Both the position numbers and the translations under genes were made by a program. Source: Phenylobacterium sp. NIBR 498073 (GTDB taxonomy: Bacteria > Pseudomonadota > Alphaproteobacteria > Caulobacterales > Caulobacteraceae). From it: DNA of 64,000 nt. Shown here piece after piece: positions 48,544-56,790 of this stretch (its first letter is position 1; each line of letters starts with the position of its first letter). Location of the stretch: assembly GCF_027286305.1 (NCBI RefSeq), contig NZ_CP114599.1:2294001-2358000 (forward strand). Reading direction: 5' to 3'. The notes beneath the pieces are model-generated. The model had not been told where the DNA came from and ran no database searches. It saw only the letters and a program-made list of their open reading frames with translations.

Positions 48544-49284
48544 ATGTTCGACCTGACGGGAAAGACCGCCCTGGTCACCGGCGCGACCGGCGGCATCGGC
48601 GGCGAGATCGCCAAGGCGCTGCACGCCGCCGGCGCGACCGTGGTGCTGTCGGGCACGCGTGAGGCGGTGCTGCAGGACCTGGCCCAGCAGCTGGGCGGCC
48701 GCACCTTCGCCGTGCCGGCCAACCTCGCCGATGCGGAATCGGTCGACAGCCTGCTGGCGCGCGCCGAGGAAGCCGCCGGCGCCGGCATCGACATCCTGGT
48801 CGCCAACGCCGGGATCACCCGCGACGGCCTGCTGATGCGGATGAAGGACGAGGACTGGGAAGCGGTCCTGAAGGTCAATCTGGAAAGCTATTTCCGTCTC
48901 AGCCGTGCGGCGATGCGCGGCATGATGAAGCGGCGCCATGGCCGAATCATCGGCATCACCTCGGTCGTCGGCGTGATGGGCAATCCCGGGCAGTCGAACT
49001 ACGCCGCCTCCAAGGCCGGCATGATCGGCTTCTCCAAGGCCCTGGCCCAGGAGGTCGCGTCGCGCGGGATCACGGTGAATTGCGTGGCGCCCGGCTTCAT
49101 CGAGAGCCCGATGACCGACGCCCTGAACGAGCAGCAGAAGGCCCAGATCATGGGTACGATCCCGGCCGGAAGGCTGGGCGCGGGGGCCGAAGTGGCCGCC
49201 GCCTGCGTCTATCTGGCCAGCGACGAAGCCGCCTACATGACGGGGCAAACCCTGCATGTGAACGGCGGCATGGCCATGATCTGA
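48544..49284 (+). CDS. fabG: 3-oxoacyl-ACP reductase FabG
   Basis: NADPH-dependent reductase of the second step in fatty-acid elongation, cytoplasmic tetramer. 246 aa from the ATG at 48544. The cofactor motif TGATGGIG (12-19), NAG motif (ANAGITRDGL), catalytic Ser in ITSVVG and the Tyr/Lys pair in SNYAASKAGM (about 153/157) are all present. The C-terminus has the normal LHVNGGMAMI ending. Between fabD and acpP, on the same transcript. Confidence 0.97.
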   Translation: MFDLTGKTALVTGATGGIGGEIAKALHAAGATVVLSGTREAVLQDLAQQLGGRTFAVPANLADAESVDSLLARAEEAAGAGIDILVANAGITRDGLLMRMKDEDWEAVLKVNLESYFRLSRAAMRGMMKRRHGRIIGITSVVGVMGNPGQSNYAASKAGMIGFSKALAQEVASRGITVNCVAPGFIESPMTDALNEQQKAQIMGTIPAGRLGAGAEVAAACVYLASDEAAYMTGQTLHVNGGMAMI

Positions 49285-49368
49285 GCCCGCTGGCGTGGCC
49301 GTAGCGAACATGCTACGTCGCCGCGCGAACCGGCGAGGCGAAGGTCTCTACCCGTATATCCGCAACGG

Positions 49369-49398
49369 TTGACATCCCGTCGGCCGTCGCGGATGGAT
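49369..49398 (+). promoter_or_regulatory. Candidate acpP promoter
   Basis: A perfect TTGACA (49369-49374) lies in the 141-nt fabG-acpP gap, with a weak -10-like ATGGAT (49393-49398) 18 nt later. The start codon is 27 nt further. A separate acpP promoter fits the high ACP demand seen in other bacteria; the -10 match is poor. Confidence 0.35.
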
Positions 49399-49425
49399 TT
49401 AGCGAAACACAAGGGACTTAAGCGA

Positions 49426-49665
49426 ATGTCCGACATCCTCGAGCGCGTGCGTAAGATCGTCATCGAACATCTGGACGCCGACCCCGAGAAGGTCACCGAA
49501 AAGGCGAGCTTCATCGACGACCTGGGCGCCGACAGCCTCGACAACGTCGAGCTGGTCATGGCCTTCGAAGAAGAGTTCGACATCGAGATCCCGGATGACG
49601 CCGCCGAGCACATCCAGACCGTCGGCGATGCGGTGAAGTTCATCGGTGAGCGCCTGGGCGCCTAA
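49426..49665 (+). CDS. acpP: Acyl carrier protein
   Basis: Small acidic carrier (79 aa) that holds growing acyl chains on a phosphopantetheine arm attached to Ser37 in [18 protein letters not shown]. The four-helix layout and the acidic helix II are intact. The start is the ATG at 49426 ([10 protein letters not shown]); upstream in-frame codons run through the promoter. Flanked by fabG and fabF; strong codon bias fits high expression. Confidence 0.98.
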   Translation: MSDILERVRKIVIEHLDADPEKVTEKASFIDDLGADSLDNVELVMAFEEEFDIEIPDDAAEHIQTVGDAVKFIGERLGA

Positions 49666-49694
49666 GGCGAACCCACGGAATTCATTGAATTTTT

Positions 49695-49729
49695 GACCGC
49701 CGCGAAGCTCTCCGGAGTTCGCGGCGGTC
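49695..49729 (+). terminator. Perfect 12-bp hairpin between acpP and fabF
   Basis: GACCGCCGCGAA (49695-49706) pairs perfectly with TTCGCGGCGGTC (49718-49729) around an 11-nt loop. Only a short GTTT follows, so it is a weak or partial terminator, or a 3' stabiliser that keeps acpP mRNA more abundant than fabF. The fabF ribosome site (GGAGG) follows within 10 nt. Confidence 0.6.
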
Positions 49730-49748
49730 TGCGTTTGGAGGCCCGCTC

Positions 49749-51032
49749 ATGCGTCGTGTCGTCGTCACCGGCATCGGTTTGCTGACCCCGCTTGGTCAAG
49801 GAACCGACATCACCTGGAAAGCCATCCTGGAAGGCAAGTCCGGGGCGGGCCGCATCACCACCTTCGATCCCACCGACTATGCCTGCCAGATCGCCTGCGA
49901 AGTGCCGCGGGTCGACGGGCGCGGCGGCGGCGGCGAGGGCGTGGCCGGATCGTTCAATCCGGACGACACCCTGGCGCCCAAAGATCAGCGACGGGTCGAC
50001 GACTTCATCCTCTACGCGATCGCGGCGGCCGATGAGGCCGTGAAGGATTCGGGCTGGGTCCCGGAATCGGAAGAGGACAAGGAACGCACCGGGGTCATCA
50101 TCGGCTCGGGCATCGGCGGTCTGGCGACCATCGAAAAGACCAGCGTCGAGCTGCACGAAAAGGGCCCGCGCCGGGTCAGCCCGTTCTTCATCCCTTCGGC
50201 CCTGATCAACCTGGCCTCGGGCCAGGTTTCGATCCGCCACGGCTTCAAGGGCCCGAACCACTCGGTCGTCACCGCCTGCGCCACCGGCGCGCACGCGATC
50301 GGCGACGCGGCCCGACTGATCAAGTACGGCGACGCCGACGTGATGGTCGCCGGCGGAGCTGAGGCCTCGATCTGCCCGGTGGGCGTCGCGGGCTTCATCG
50401 CCTGCCGCGCCATGTCGACCGGCTTCAACGACGCCCCGGAAAAGGCCAGCCGCCCGTACGACAAGGCCCGTGACGGCTTCGTCATGGGCGAAGGCGCCGG
50501 CGTGCTGGTTCTGGAAGAGTACGAACACGCCAAGGCCCGCGGTGCGAAGATCTACGCCGAAGTCGCCGGCTACGGCCTGGCGGGCGACGCCTATCACATC
50601 ACCGCCCCGGCTGAGGACGGCGACGGCGGCTTCCGCGCCATGCGCGCGGCGATCAAGGACGCCGGCATCGACGTGTCGGAGATCGACTACATCAACGCGC
50701 ACGGAACCTCGACGCCGCTCGGCGACGAGATCGAGCTGGGCGCCGTCACCCGCCTGCTCGGCAACGCCGCCAAGGACCTGACCATGTCGTCGACCAAGTC
50801 GGCGACCGGCCACCTGCTCGGCGCCGCCGGGGCGATCGAATCGGCGTTCACGGTGCTGGCGATCCGCGACCAGGTCGCGCCCCCGACCATCAACCTCGAC
50901 AACCCGTCGGTCGAAACCGAAATCGACCTGGTCCCGAACAAGGCCAAGCCGATGAAGATCGACGTGGCGCTGTCCAACAGCTTCGGCTTCGGCGGCACCA
51001 ACGCCTCCGTGGTGTTCAAGAAGGTCTCGTGA
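49749..51032 (+). CDS. fabF: 3-oxoacyl-ACP synthase II FabF
   Basis: Condensing enzyme of fatty-acid elongation. 427 aa, slightly longer than E. coli FabF (413). The Cys-His-His triad is Cys about 178 (VTACATGAHAIGDA), His about 318 (NAHGTSTPLGD) and His about 355 (KSATGHLLGAAGA). A short Gly-rich insertion (DGRGGGGEGVAG, about 56-67) accounts for part of the extra length. GGAGG precedes the ATG. Its stop overlaps the mltG GTG by 4 nt. Confidence 0.97.
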   Translation: MRRVVVTGIGLLTPLGQGTDITWKAILEGKSGAGRITTFDPTDYACQIACEVPRVDGRGGGGEGVAGSFNPDDTLAPKDQRRVDDFILYAIAAADEAVKDSGWVPESEEDKERTGVIIGSGIGGLATIEKTSVELHEKGPRRVSPFFIPSALINLASGQVSIRHGFKGPNHSVVTACATGAHAIGDAARLIKYGDADVMVAGGAEASICPVGVAGFIACRAMSTGFNDAPEKASRPYDKARDGFVMGEGAGVLVLEEYEHAKARGAKIYAEVAGYGLAGDAYHITAPAEDGDGGFRAMRAAIKDAGIDVSEIDYINAHGTSTPLGDEIELGAVTRLLGNAAKDLTMSSTKSATGHLLGAAGAIESAFTVLAIRDQVAPPTINLDNPSVETEIDLVPNKAKPMKIDVALSNSFGFGGTNASVVFKKVS

Positions 51033-52108
51033 GCCGCAAGCCGCGCAAGTCGGCCGCCCGCGGGCGGCGCAAGCCGTCAGGCGCCCTGCCGCCTGCGCGC
51101 AGGTTCAGGATCATCCTGGGCAGTGCGGCCGCGACGCTGGGCGTCGTCGCTGTTCTGGTCCTGGCCTGGGCCCTGTGGTCCTACCAGGGGCCGGGCCCGG
51201 CGACCGACGGCGGCGAGACCCGCGTGGTCATGCTGCGCAAAGGCGCGGGGCTGACCGAGATCGCTTCGACCCTGGAGCGGTCCGGCGCGATTCGCTCCAA
51301 GGCGCTGTTCGCCGCCGCAGCCCAGTTCACCGGCGCGGCTAAGGCGCTGAAAGCCGGTGAGTACGAGTTCAAGAGCCGCGCCTCGCTGGCCTCGATCCTG
51401 CGCGACATCCGTGACGGCAAGATCGTGATCCACCAGGTGACGATCCCCGAGGGCATGACCTCGGAGGCTGCCGTCGCGACCCTGATGGCGCGGCCGGACC
51501 TGAGCGGCGTGGTGGCCGCCCCGCCGGAAGGTTCGATCCTTCCTGAGACCTATCAGTACGAGCGCGGCGAAGACCGCTCGGCGGTGCTGAAGCGTATGAT
51601 GGACGCGCGCGACGAGCTGCTGGCCCTGCTGTGGGAGAAGCGCCAGCCCGGCCTGCCGATCAAGACGCCGGACGAGGCGGTGACCCTGGCCTCGATCGTC
51701 GAGAAGGAAACCGGCATCGCCAGCGAGCGGCCGCAGGTCGCTGCGGTCTTCGTCAATCGGCTGCGCAAGGGCATGCGGTTGGAGAGCGATCCGACGATCA
51801 TCTACGGGTTGAACGGCGGCAAGCCGCTGGGCCGCGGACTGCGCGCCTCGGAGATGGCCCAGCCGAACCCGTACAACACCTATCAGATCGACGGTCTGCC
51901 GCCGACGCCGATCGCCAATCCGGGCCGCGCCGCGCTGGCGGCCGTGCTCGACCCGCCGGCGAGCGACCACCTGTTCTTCGTCGCGGACGGCAGCGGGGGG
52001 CACGTCTTCGCCGCCACCTATGACGAGCATCTGAAGAACGTGGCCAAGTGGCGCGTGGTGGAAAAGCAGCGGGCCGACGCTGCGCTTCAGCAACAGGGCG
52101 GCCGCTAG
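51029..52108 (+). CDS. mltG: Endolytic transglycosylase MltG
   Basis: Inner-membrane lytic transglycosylase that cleaves nascent glycan strands. The 359-aa protein has a basic N-terminus, one transmembrane helix (about 27-51, ILGSAAATLGVVAVLVLAWAL), a LysM-like subdomain (about 65-115) and the YceG catalytic domain. The catalytic Glu is in TLASIVEKETG and the substrate loop in VNRLRKGMRLESDPTIIYGL. GTG start overlapping fabF (GTGA). fabF-mltG followed by yicC-gmk is a common alphaproteobacterial order; here two extra genes intervene. Confidence 0.95.
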   Translation: MSRKPRKSAARGRRKPSGALPPARRFRIILGSAAATLGVVAVLVLAWALWSYQGPGPATDGGETRVVMLRKGAGLTEIASTLERSGAIRSKALFAAAAQFTGAAKALKAGEYEFKSRASLASILRDIRDGKIVIHQVTIPEGMTSEAAVATLMARPDLSGVVAAPPEGSILPETYQYERGEDRSAVLKRMMDARDELLALLWEKRQPGLPIKTPDEAVTLASIVEKETGIASERPQVAAVFVNRLRKGMRLESDPTIIYGLNGGKPLGRGLRASEMAQPNPYNTYQIDGLPPTPIANPGRAALAAVLDPPASDHLFFVADGSGGHVFAATYDEHLKNVAKWRVVEKQRADAALQQQGGR

Positions 52109-52321
52109 CCGGCGCAGAGAAGCCGCCAGGCGCGGCGCTACGAGCTGGGCGACGAGGGGCGCAAGCGGCGCCGCAGATTCCTAAGGTAAATCCCTCGACC
52201 CACTCCGCAAAGGGCCCTAGCGCCCGGTTCTCGCCATGGTCCTATCGGTGTGGGGTCGATCCTGGACGCGCCCCCCTCGCGCCCCCGTTCGACGCCCGTC
52301 AAACGGATCGGAGGACAGGCC

Positions 52322-53383
52322 ATGGCGGAAGATTGGGCCATCGACGTCAGGAAATATGTACCCAACGCCGATTCCAAGGTGATCGACGCGATCGTCAGGT
52401 ACTGCGGAATAGCGCTGCACAACCGCGACTCGTCGCTGGTTTCCTACACTGAACCCGAGGAACTGCGGCGGGTTCGCGAGAACTATCTGAAGAAGAAGCT
52501 CGGCATGACGCACAGCGACGCCGAGCTGGACGAAGCCATCGCCGAGGTCGGCGATCGGATGAGCGGGGACCGGACCAAGAACCGGGTGACGGTCTACTAC
52601 CTGCTGGCCGAGCATTTCCGGAAGCTGTCGGTGTTCGGCGGCACGGACGTCGCCGGCGGCGTCGGCAAGGCGGCGATGGCGGCCGGAGCTCTCGGCGCCG
52701 GCGCTGCGGCCTCGGTGGCGAGCGCGGCGACCGACGCCTCGGCGACTGTCGCCGACTTCGGAGATCGTATCCATCGCGTCGAAGATCGCCCGCCGCCTGC
52801 CGCGCCCGCCTATGCGCGCGGCGCGACGGCGACCCCGGCGCGCCGCTCGGGCATGGGAGCTTGGCTCCCCTGGCTGCTCGGCCTGGCCGCGCTGGCCTTG
52901 CTGGCCTGGTTCTTCCTCGGCCGGCAGTCGACAACGCCGACCGCCCCCGTCGCCGAGGTGAGGCCCGCGGCGCCGGCGGCGGCTCCGCCGGTGGCGACCG
53001 CCCCGGCCCAGACCATCGCACCGGTTCCGGTCGCTCCGACGCCGGTCGCTCCCGCCGCCATCGTCGCTCTGCCCGCCAACGTCCATTTCGCCCTGGGCTC
53101 GGCGGCGATCAGCCCGAATGACGGCCGCCTCATCGAAGAGGCCGCCGCTGCGATCAAGCAGGACAACCTGCGGGTCGGCATCACCGGCTACACCGATCGC
53201 ACCGGCAACCTGCCGCTGAACGAGCGTCTGGCCCAGCAACGGGCCGAGGCGGTCCGCGACCGGCTGGTCGCAGCCGGCGTGCCGGCCGCCAGCATCGAGA
53301 TGGTGGCGCCGACCGCTGTCGAGAACGGGCCGGCCGCCGCTCCCGACCTCGAGGCGCGACGCGTCGAGATCGTCCGTCGCTGA
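52322..53383 (+). CDS. DUF2853-TM-OmpA fusion protein
   Basis: A 353-aa protein joining three parts. Residues 1-106 are a complete DUF2853 domain (DVRKYVPNADSKVIDAIVRY, VRENYLKKKLGM, DRTKNRVTVYYLLAEHF), normally a stand-alone cytoplasmic protein of about this size. An Ala/Gly-rich linker leads to one transmembrane helix (about 180-200, WLPWLLGLAALALLAWFFLG). A Pro/Ala/Val-rich periplasmic linker (204-248) ends in an OmpA-type peptidoglycan-binding domain (249-353) with GYTDRTGNLPLNERLAQQRA and RRVEI carrying the binding Asp292 and Arg. The ATG at 52322 has GGAGGAC before it. The 213 nt upstream holds no other gene. Function unknown. Confidence 0.88.
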   Translation: MAEDWAIDVRKYVPNADSKVIDAIVRYCGIALHNRDSSLVSYTEPEELRRVRENYLKKKLGMTHSDAELDEAIAEVGDRMSGDRTKNRVTVYYLLAEHFRKLSVFGGTDVAGGVGKAAMAAGALGAGAAASVASAATDASATVADFGDRIHRVEDRPPPAAPAYARGATATPARRSGMGAWLPWLLGLAALALLAWFFLGRQSTTPTAPVAEVRPAAPAAAPPVATAPAQTIAPVPVAPTPVAPAAIVALPANVHFALGSAAISPNDGRLIEEAAAAIKQDNLRVGITGYTDRTGNLPLNERLAQQRAEAVRDRLVAAGVPAASIEMVAPTAVENGPAAAPDLEARRVEIVRR

Positions 53384-53407
53384 GGCTGATCGCGCTTGCG
53401 GCCCGCG

Positions 53408-53821
53408 CTAGCTGCGCGGGTCGCGGCGCGCCCGGAAGACTGGCAGCACGGCGGCGTACAGCAACAGGGTGGGCGTGATCCAGGCCGCCGTGCGCTCATC
53501 GGGTCTGGCCAGATCGGCAGCGAAGAACCGGCGGAAGAAGGTCAGCTCGATCGCCGCCAGGACGAACAACATCAGCACCGCCCCGACGCCGACCGCCAGC
53601 CGTGACGGGATCGTGGGCGAGATCGCGAAGGCCCGGACCGCAAACCCCGCCCAGGGCAGCAGAGCGAAGGCGACGATCAGCGCGCCGGCGATTTGGCCGA
53701 ACACCGGCTCGACCCCGACCAGGTCCACCAGATCCCGAACCAGCCGCGCCACGCCGAGTGAAGTGAACAGGGCGCAGAAGTAGATCGCGGCGGCGCCGGC
53801 GACTTGTCTGAAGGCGCCCAT
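53408..53821 (-). CDS. Small hypothetical membrane protein
   Basis: A 137-aa protein with four predicted transmembrane helices (about 8-27, 38-60, 72-94 and 112-130) and little else. I do not recognise a family. GGAGACGACC before the ATG supports translation. It is convergent with the DUF2853-OmpA gene (24-nt gap) and divergent from yicC, and with that gene interrupts the usual mltG-yicC adjacency. Confidence 0.72.
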   Translation of the reverse strand: MGAFRQVAGAAAIYFCALFTSLGVARLVRDLVDLVGVEPVFGQIAGALIVAFALLPWAGFAVRAFAISPTIPSRLAVGVGAVLMLFVLAAIELTFFRRFFAADLARPDERTAAWITPTLLLYAAVLPVFRARRDPRS

Positions 53822-53956
53822 GGTCGTCTCCGTCTTGTCCGGCTTGCAACTTGACGCTGAAGCGGCCGATGAGTCGACGATAGATGTCCATTTGGGTTGG
53901 CTTCGCGGTTCGAGCGCCGTGTAGACTTCGCGGATTGTGCAGCTTCGAGGGCTTCC

Positions 53957-54838
53957 ATGCCGCTATCTGGAATGACGGGATTCGGCCGGGCCGAGGGCGC
54001 GGTGGGGGACTGGACCTGGGCGGTCGAGGCGCGTTCGGTCAACGGCCGGAACCTCGAGGTCCGCTTCCGCGGCCCGCCGGGCTTCGACCAGTTGGATCGC
54101 GCTGCGCGCGACGGGGCCCAGGCGCGGTTCGCCCGCGGCCAGGTGAACGTCGGCGTGCAGGCCAAGCGCACCGACAGCGGCGTCGAGATCCGCATTAATG
54201 AGGGGGTTTTGGCCCGCTACCTGGCGATGGGCGAGGGGCTGATCGCGGCGGGCCGGACCGGGCCGCCGAGCCTGGACGGACTGCTGGCGCTGCGCGGGGT
54301 GATAGAGGCGGCCGAAGGCGACGACGATCCGGAGGCCCAGGCGGCGCTGCAGGCGGCCATCGCGTTGTCGATCGGCGCGGCGCTGGAGGCGCTGGCCGCC
54401 TCGCGCCGGGAGGAAGGGCTGGCTCTGACCGCCGTCCTGATCGGTCTGGTCGACAAGATCGAGGCCCTGGTGGGCGAGGCCCAGGTTCTGGCCGACGGGC
54501 AGCCGGCGGCGATCAAGGACCGCTTCGCGCGGCGAATGGCTGAACTGATCGGCGAGGCCGCCGGCGAGGACAAGATCGTCACCGAGGCCGCCGCCATGGC
54601 GGTGAAGGCCGACGTCCGAGAGGAACTGGACCGCCTGCGCGCCCACGTGGAGGCCGCCCGCGGCCATATCGTCGCCGAAGGGCCGCAGGGGCGGCGGCTG
54701 GACTTCCTGACCCAGGAGTTCATGCGGGAGGCCAACACCCTGTGCTCGAAATCGGCGCTGGGGGCTTTGACCACGGTCGGCTTGGAGCTCAAGGCGACCA
54801 TCGAGCAGTTTCGCGAGCAGGTGCAGAACGTCGAGTAG
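53957..54838 (+). CDS. YicC family endoribonuclease-like protein
   Basis: A 293-aa protein from the ATG at 53957 (MPLSGMTGFGRAEG). The N-terminal YicC domain (about 1-155) with SVNGRNLEVRFRGP and the C-terminal DUF1732 domain (about 205-293) with EELDRLRAHVEAARGHIVAE and RRLDFLTQEFMREANTLCSK are both intact. E. coli YicC is an endoribonuclease affecting small RNA stability. It is followed 102 nt later by gmk, the common gene pair. Confidence 0.93.
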   Translation: MPLSGMTGFGRAEGAVGDWTWAVEARSVNGRNLEVRFRGPPGFDQLDRAARDGAQARFARGQVNVGVQAKRTDSGVEIRINEGVLARYLAMGEGLIAAGRTGPPSLDGLLALRGVIEAAEGDDDPEAQAALQAAIALSIGAALEALAASRREEGLALTAVLIGLVDKIEALVGEAQVLADGQPAAIKDRFARRMAELIGEAAGEDKIVTEAAAMAVKADVREELDRLRAHVEAARGHIVAEGPQGRRLDFLTQEFMREANTLCSKSALGALTTVGLELKATIEQFREQVQNVE

Positions 54839-54940
54839 TCGGGGTTGGCGGCCAAGGGGCCCTCATGTTGCGCATCGAGCCCCTTCCGCTGAAAGGCTAG
54901 TATCTGTTAAGCGGCGCTCCGAACGTGCGAAGAGTGACGA

Positions 54941-55597
54941 ATGACTGACGGACACGACCACCCCAGGCCTTGGGAAACCACCCGCCGGGGGATGATGCTG
55001 CTGGTGTCCTCGCCGTCGGGGGCGGGCAAGACCTCGCTGTCGCGGCGGCTGGTGGCCGACCACAGCGACCTGATGCTGTCGATCTCGTGCACCACGCGGG
55101 CGCCGCGTCCGGGCGAGGAGGAAGGGCGCGAGTACTACTTCGTCGATCGCCCGACCTTCGACGCGATGATCGCGCGCGGCGAGTTCCTGGAATGGGCCGA
55201 CGTGCACGACAACCGCTACGGTACGCCCAAGGCGCCGGTGATGGCGGCGCTGGAGGCCGGCAAGGACGTGCTGTTCGACATCGACTGGCAGGGCGCCAAG
55301 CAGGTGGCCGACGCCGCGCCCGCCGACAGCGTCCGGGTGTTCATCCTGCCGCCGTCCTGGGAGGATCTGTCGCGCCGGCTGCACGCCCGGGCCCAGGACA
55401 GCGAAGAGGTCATCCAGAAGCGCCTGGTAAAGGGCAAGGACGAGATCGAGCACTGGCGGCTCTACGACTACGTCATCGTCAACAAGAACTTCGATCGCGC
55501 CTATGCCGACCTCGGGCACATCTACCGCTCGGAACGGATGAAGCCGGGCCGCAACCCGTGGCTGCCCGGGTTCGTCGAGGGCCTGCTGGCGGAGTAG
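54941..55597 (+). CDS. gmk: Guanylate kinase
   Basis: Phosphorylates GMP to GDP with ATP. 218 aa. The P-loop is SSPSGAGKTSLSRRL (about residues 23-37), the GMP site SCTTRAPRPGEEEGREYYFV, then WADVHDNRYGTPKAPV and FDIDWQGAKQV. The first 20 residues (MTDGHDHPRPWETTRRG) extend beyond the E. coli enzyme. Last member of the fab-mltG-yicC-gmk region; no downstream terminator with a T run is visible. Confidence 0.96.
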   Translation: MTDGHDHPRPWETTRRGMMLLVSSPSGAGKTSLSRRLVADHSDLMLSISCTTRAPRPGEEEGREYYFVDRPTFDAMIARGEFLEWADVHDNRYGTPKAPVMAALEAGKDVLFDIDWQGAKQVADAAPADSVRVFILPPSWEDLSRRLHARAQDSEEVIQKRLVKGKDEIEHWRLYDYVIVNKNFDRAYADLGHIYRSERMKPGRNPWLPGFVEGLLAE

Positions 55598-55798
55598 GCC
55601 GCGCCAGGCCGTGTGACCCCAAGGCGTTCACAGGAATTCGCCGCCTGTAGACGCCTCTTCTGTTCAGGGATCCGCCGACTCTTCCGATGCTGGCCGTTCG
55701 CCGCTCTCCTGCGAGTTGGGAAGGCGTCGCCGGAATCAACCCAGACGGAGTCGCGCATGTCTTCCTGTTCTGCTTTTGTTCTGCCGCTGGAGGCGAAC

Positions 55799-56074
55799 AT
55801 GACGGATGAGAACTGGAGCGACGTGCAGCGCGAGCCGCTGCTGGCTTGCGTGGGATTGGATCGGCACCTGGTGGCGCGCTGCGCCTCGCCGGGGTGCGCG
55901 CGGGCCGCGCCATGCGACCCGAGTCATTGGGTGGCCCAGGGCTTGGGGGGATTGCCGCTGCGGGCCTTCACCGATCGCATGCGCTGCGTCTGCGGCGGCC
56001 GGCGGGCGCAACTGACTGTGGCGGCCGGGCCGTTGCCGGATCGCGCGGGCGGCGACGTCTACGTCTTCCGCTAG
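55799..56074 (+). CDS. Small cysteine-rich hypothetical protein
   Basis: A 91-aa protein starting at the ATG at 55799, which has GGAGG 6 nt upstream; the frame is open back to 55613 but that part looks non-coding. Five cysteines are spaced as two clusters: Cys28, Cys33 and Cys39 (CASPGCARAAPC), and Cys63/Cys65 (RCVCGGR). Between them is SHWVAQGLGGLPLRAFTDRM. The layout suggests a zinc-ribbon-like fold or metal binding, and resembles small unnamed Caulobacterales proteins. Function unknown. Confidence 0.62.
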   Translation: MTDENWSDVQREPLLACVGLDRHLVARCASPGCARAAPCDPSHWVAQGLGGLPLRAFTDRMRCVCGGRRAQLTVAAGPLPDRAGGDVYVFR

Positions 56075-56087
56075 GCGGGAAAGACGA

Positions 56088-56116
56088 GCGCGCCCCGGCT
56101 GGAGCCCGAGGCGCGC
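56088..56116. terminator. GC hairpin between convergent small genes
   Basis: GCGCGCC (56088-56094) and GGCGCGC (56110-56116) form a 7-bp stem with a short inner GGC/GCC pair. It separates the convergent genes ending at 56074 and 56127 and could serve both. No clear T run on either side. Confidence 0.4.
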
Positions 56117-56126
56117 CCGCAGCGCT

Positions 56127-56465
56127 CTATTTCTTCAGCATCGCCTGCAGTTCGGCTGCCGTGGCGTTGATCGTCGCCGAGCCGTCGGCGATCGCCAGCT
56201 TGCTGGTTTCGACCGCGAAGGTATCGGCGCCCATCTTGATCGTCGCGACCTGCTGGCCGGCGGCGTCGGGCTTCACTTCGGTGACGGTGCCGATGTTGGC
56301 GCCGGTCTTGTCCTTGACGGTCGCGCCGACGGCCAGGGTCGCGGCGGTGGCGCTGGCGTCCTTGGCCGGCGGAGCGGTCGGCTCAGAAGCCGCGTCTTGA
56401 GCGAAGGCCGGAGCGGCGAGGGCGAGGGCGAGGGCCGCAGCCCCGTAGGTGAGGATGGAACGCAT
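56127..56465 (-). CDS. Exported hypothetical protein (PRC-barrel-like)
   Basis: A 112-aa protein with a signal peptide (MRSILTYGAAALALALAAPAFAQ). An Ala/Pro/Thr-rich linker and a compact domain follow, GATVKDKTGANIGTVTEVKP and FAVETSKLAIADGSATINAT, which resembles the strand pattern of PRC-barrel proteins common in Caulobacterales. The start is the ATG at 56465, with a GGGAGACCTC ribosome site. Probably periplasmic; function unknown. Its upstream region has a TATAAT box and a perfect palindrome. Confidence 0.8.
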   Translation of the reverse strand: MRSILTYGAAALALALAAPAFAQDAASEPTAPPAKDASATAATLAVGATVKDKTGANIGTVTEVKPDAAGQQVATIKMGADTFAVETSKLAIADGSATINATAAELQAMLKK

Positions 56466-56790
56466 GAGGTCTCCCGTACATCTGTGAGGCCTCCCCCGAG
56501 GCGTTCTCAAGCTGCGGGCGCAATTCGGCGGTCAAACGACCACGATAAGGCATTATCGTGTCATGGGTACGATCACAGTGGCCAGCATATGTGGTCATTG
56601 GGCATATTATTATAGGATTGGGTATGATTCTAACCCGCGCTCCGCGAGGGAGCCGGTTGGATCGACGCTTGGCCTGATTTTGCCGTCTCCACGCGCAGCG
56701 CCTGCGCTCGGAACAACCCCGGAGACAGTTGAGAAAAGCGCGTCGATCCCGGTTTGGTTGCGGACCGGGGTGTGGCGCTTTGGCGCAGGG
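56466..56790. other. AT-rich intergenic region upstream of the exported protein
   Basis: 325 nt without a convincing gene. On the minus strand TATAAT (56609-56614) is a good -10 for the gene starting at 56465, giving a leader of about 135 nt. It also holds the palindrome at 56541-56560 and a small hairpin GCTCC/GGAGC (56639-56643, 56649-56653). The stretch 56570-56635 is markedly AT-rich for this genome. The side nearest 56790 is the 3' flank of pncB and shows no T-tract terminator. Confidence 0.5.
56541..56560. repeat. Perfect 8-bp inverted repeat (operator or leader hairpin)
   Basis: CACGATAA (56541-56548) and TTATCGTG (56553-56560) flank a 4-nt spacer GGCA. It lies in the presumed 5' leader of the gene starting at 56465, so it could be an operator downstream of the promoter or an RNA hairpin. 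Confidence 0.7.

Noticed and set aside
51029..55597. Insertion by a mobile element between mltG and yicC
   Set aside because: The two extra genes have composition like the rest of the window and no terminal repeats, transposase or target duplication is visible.
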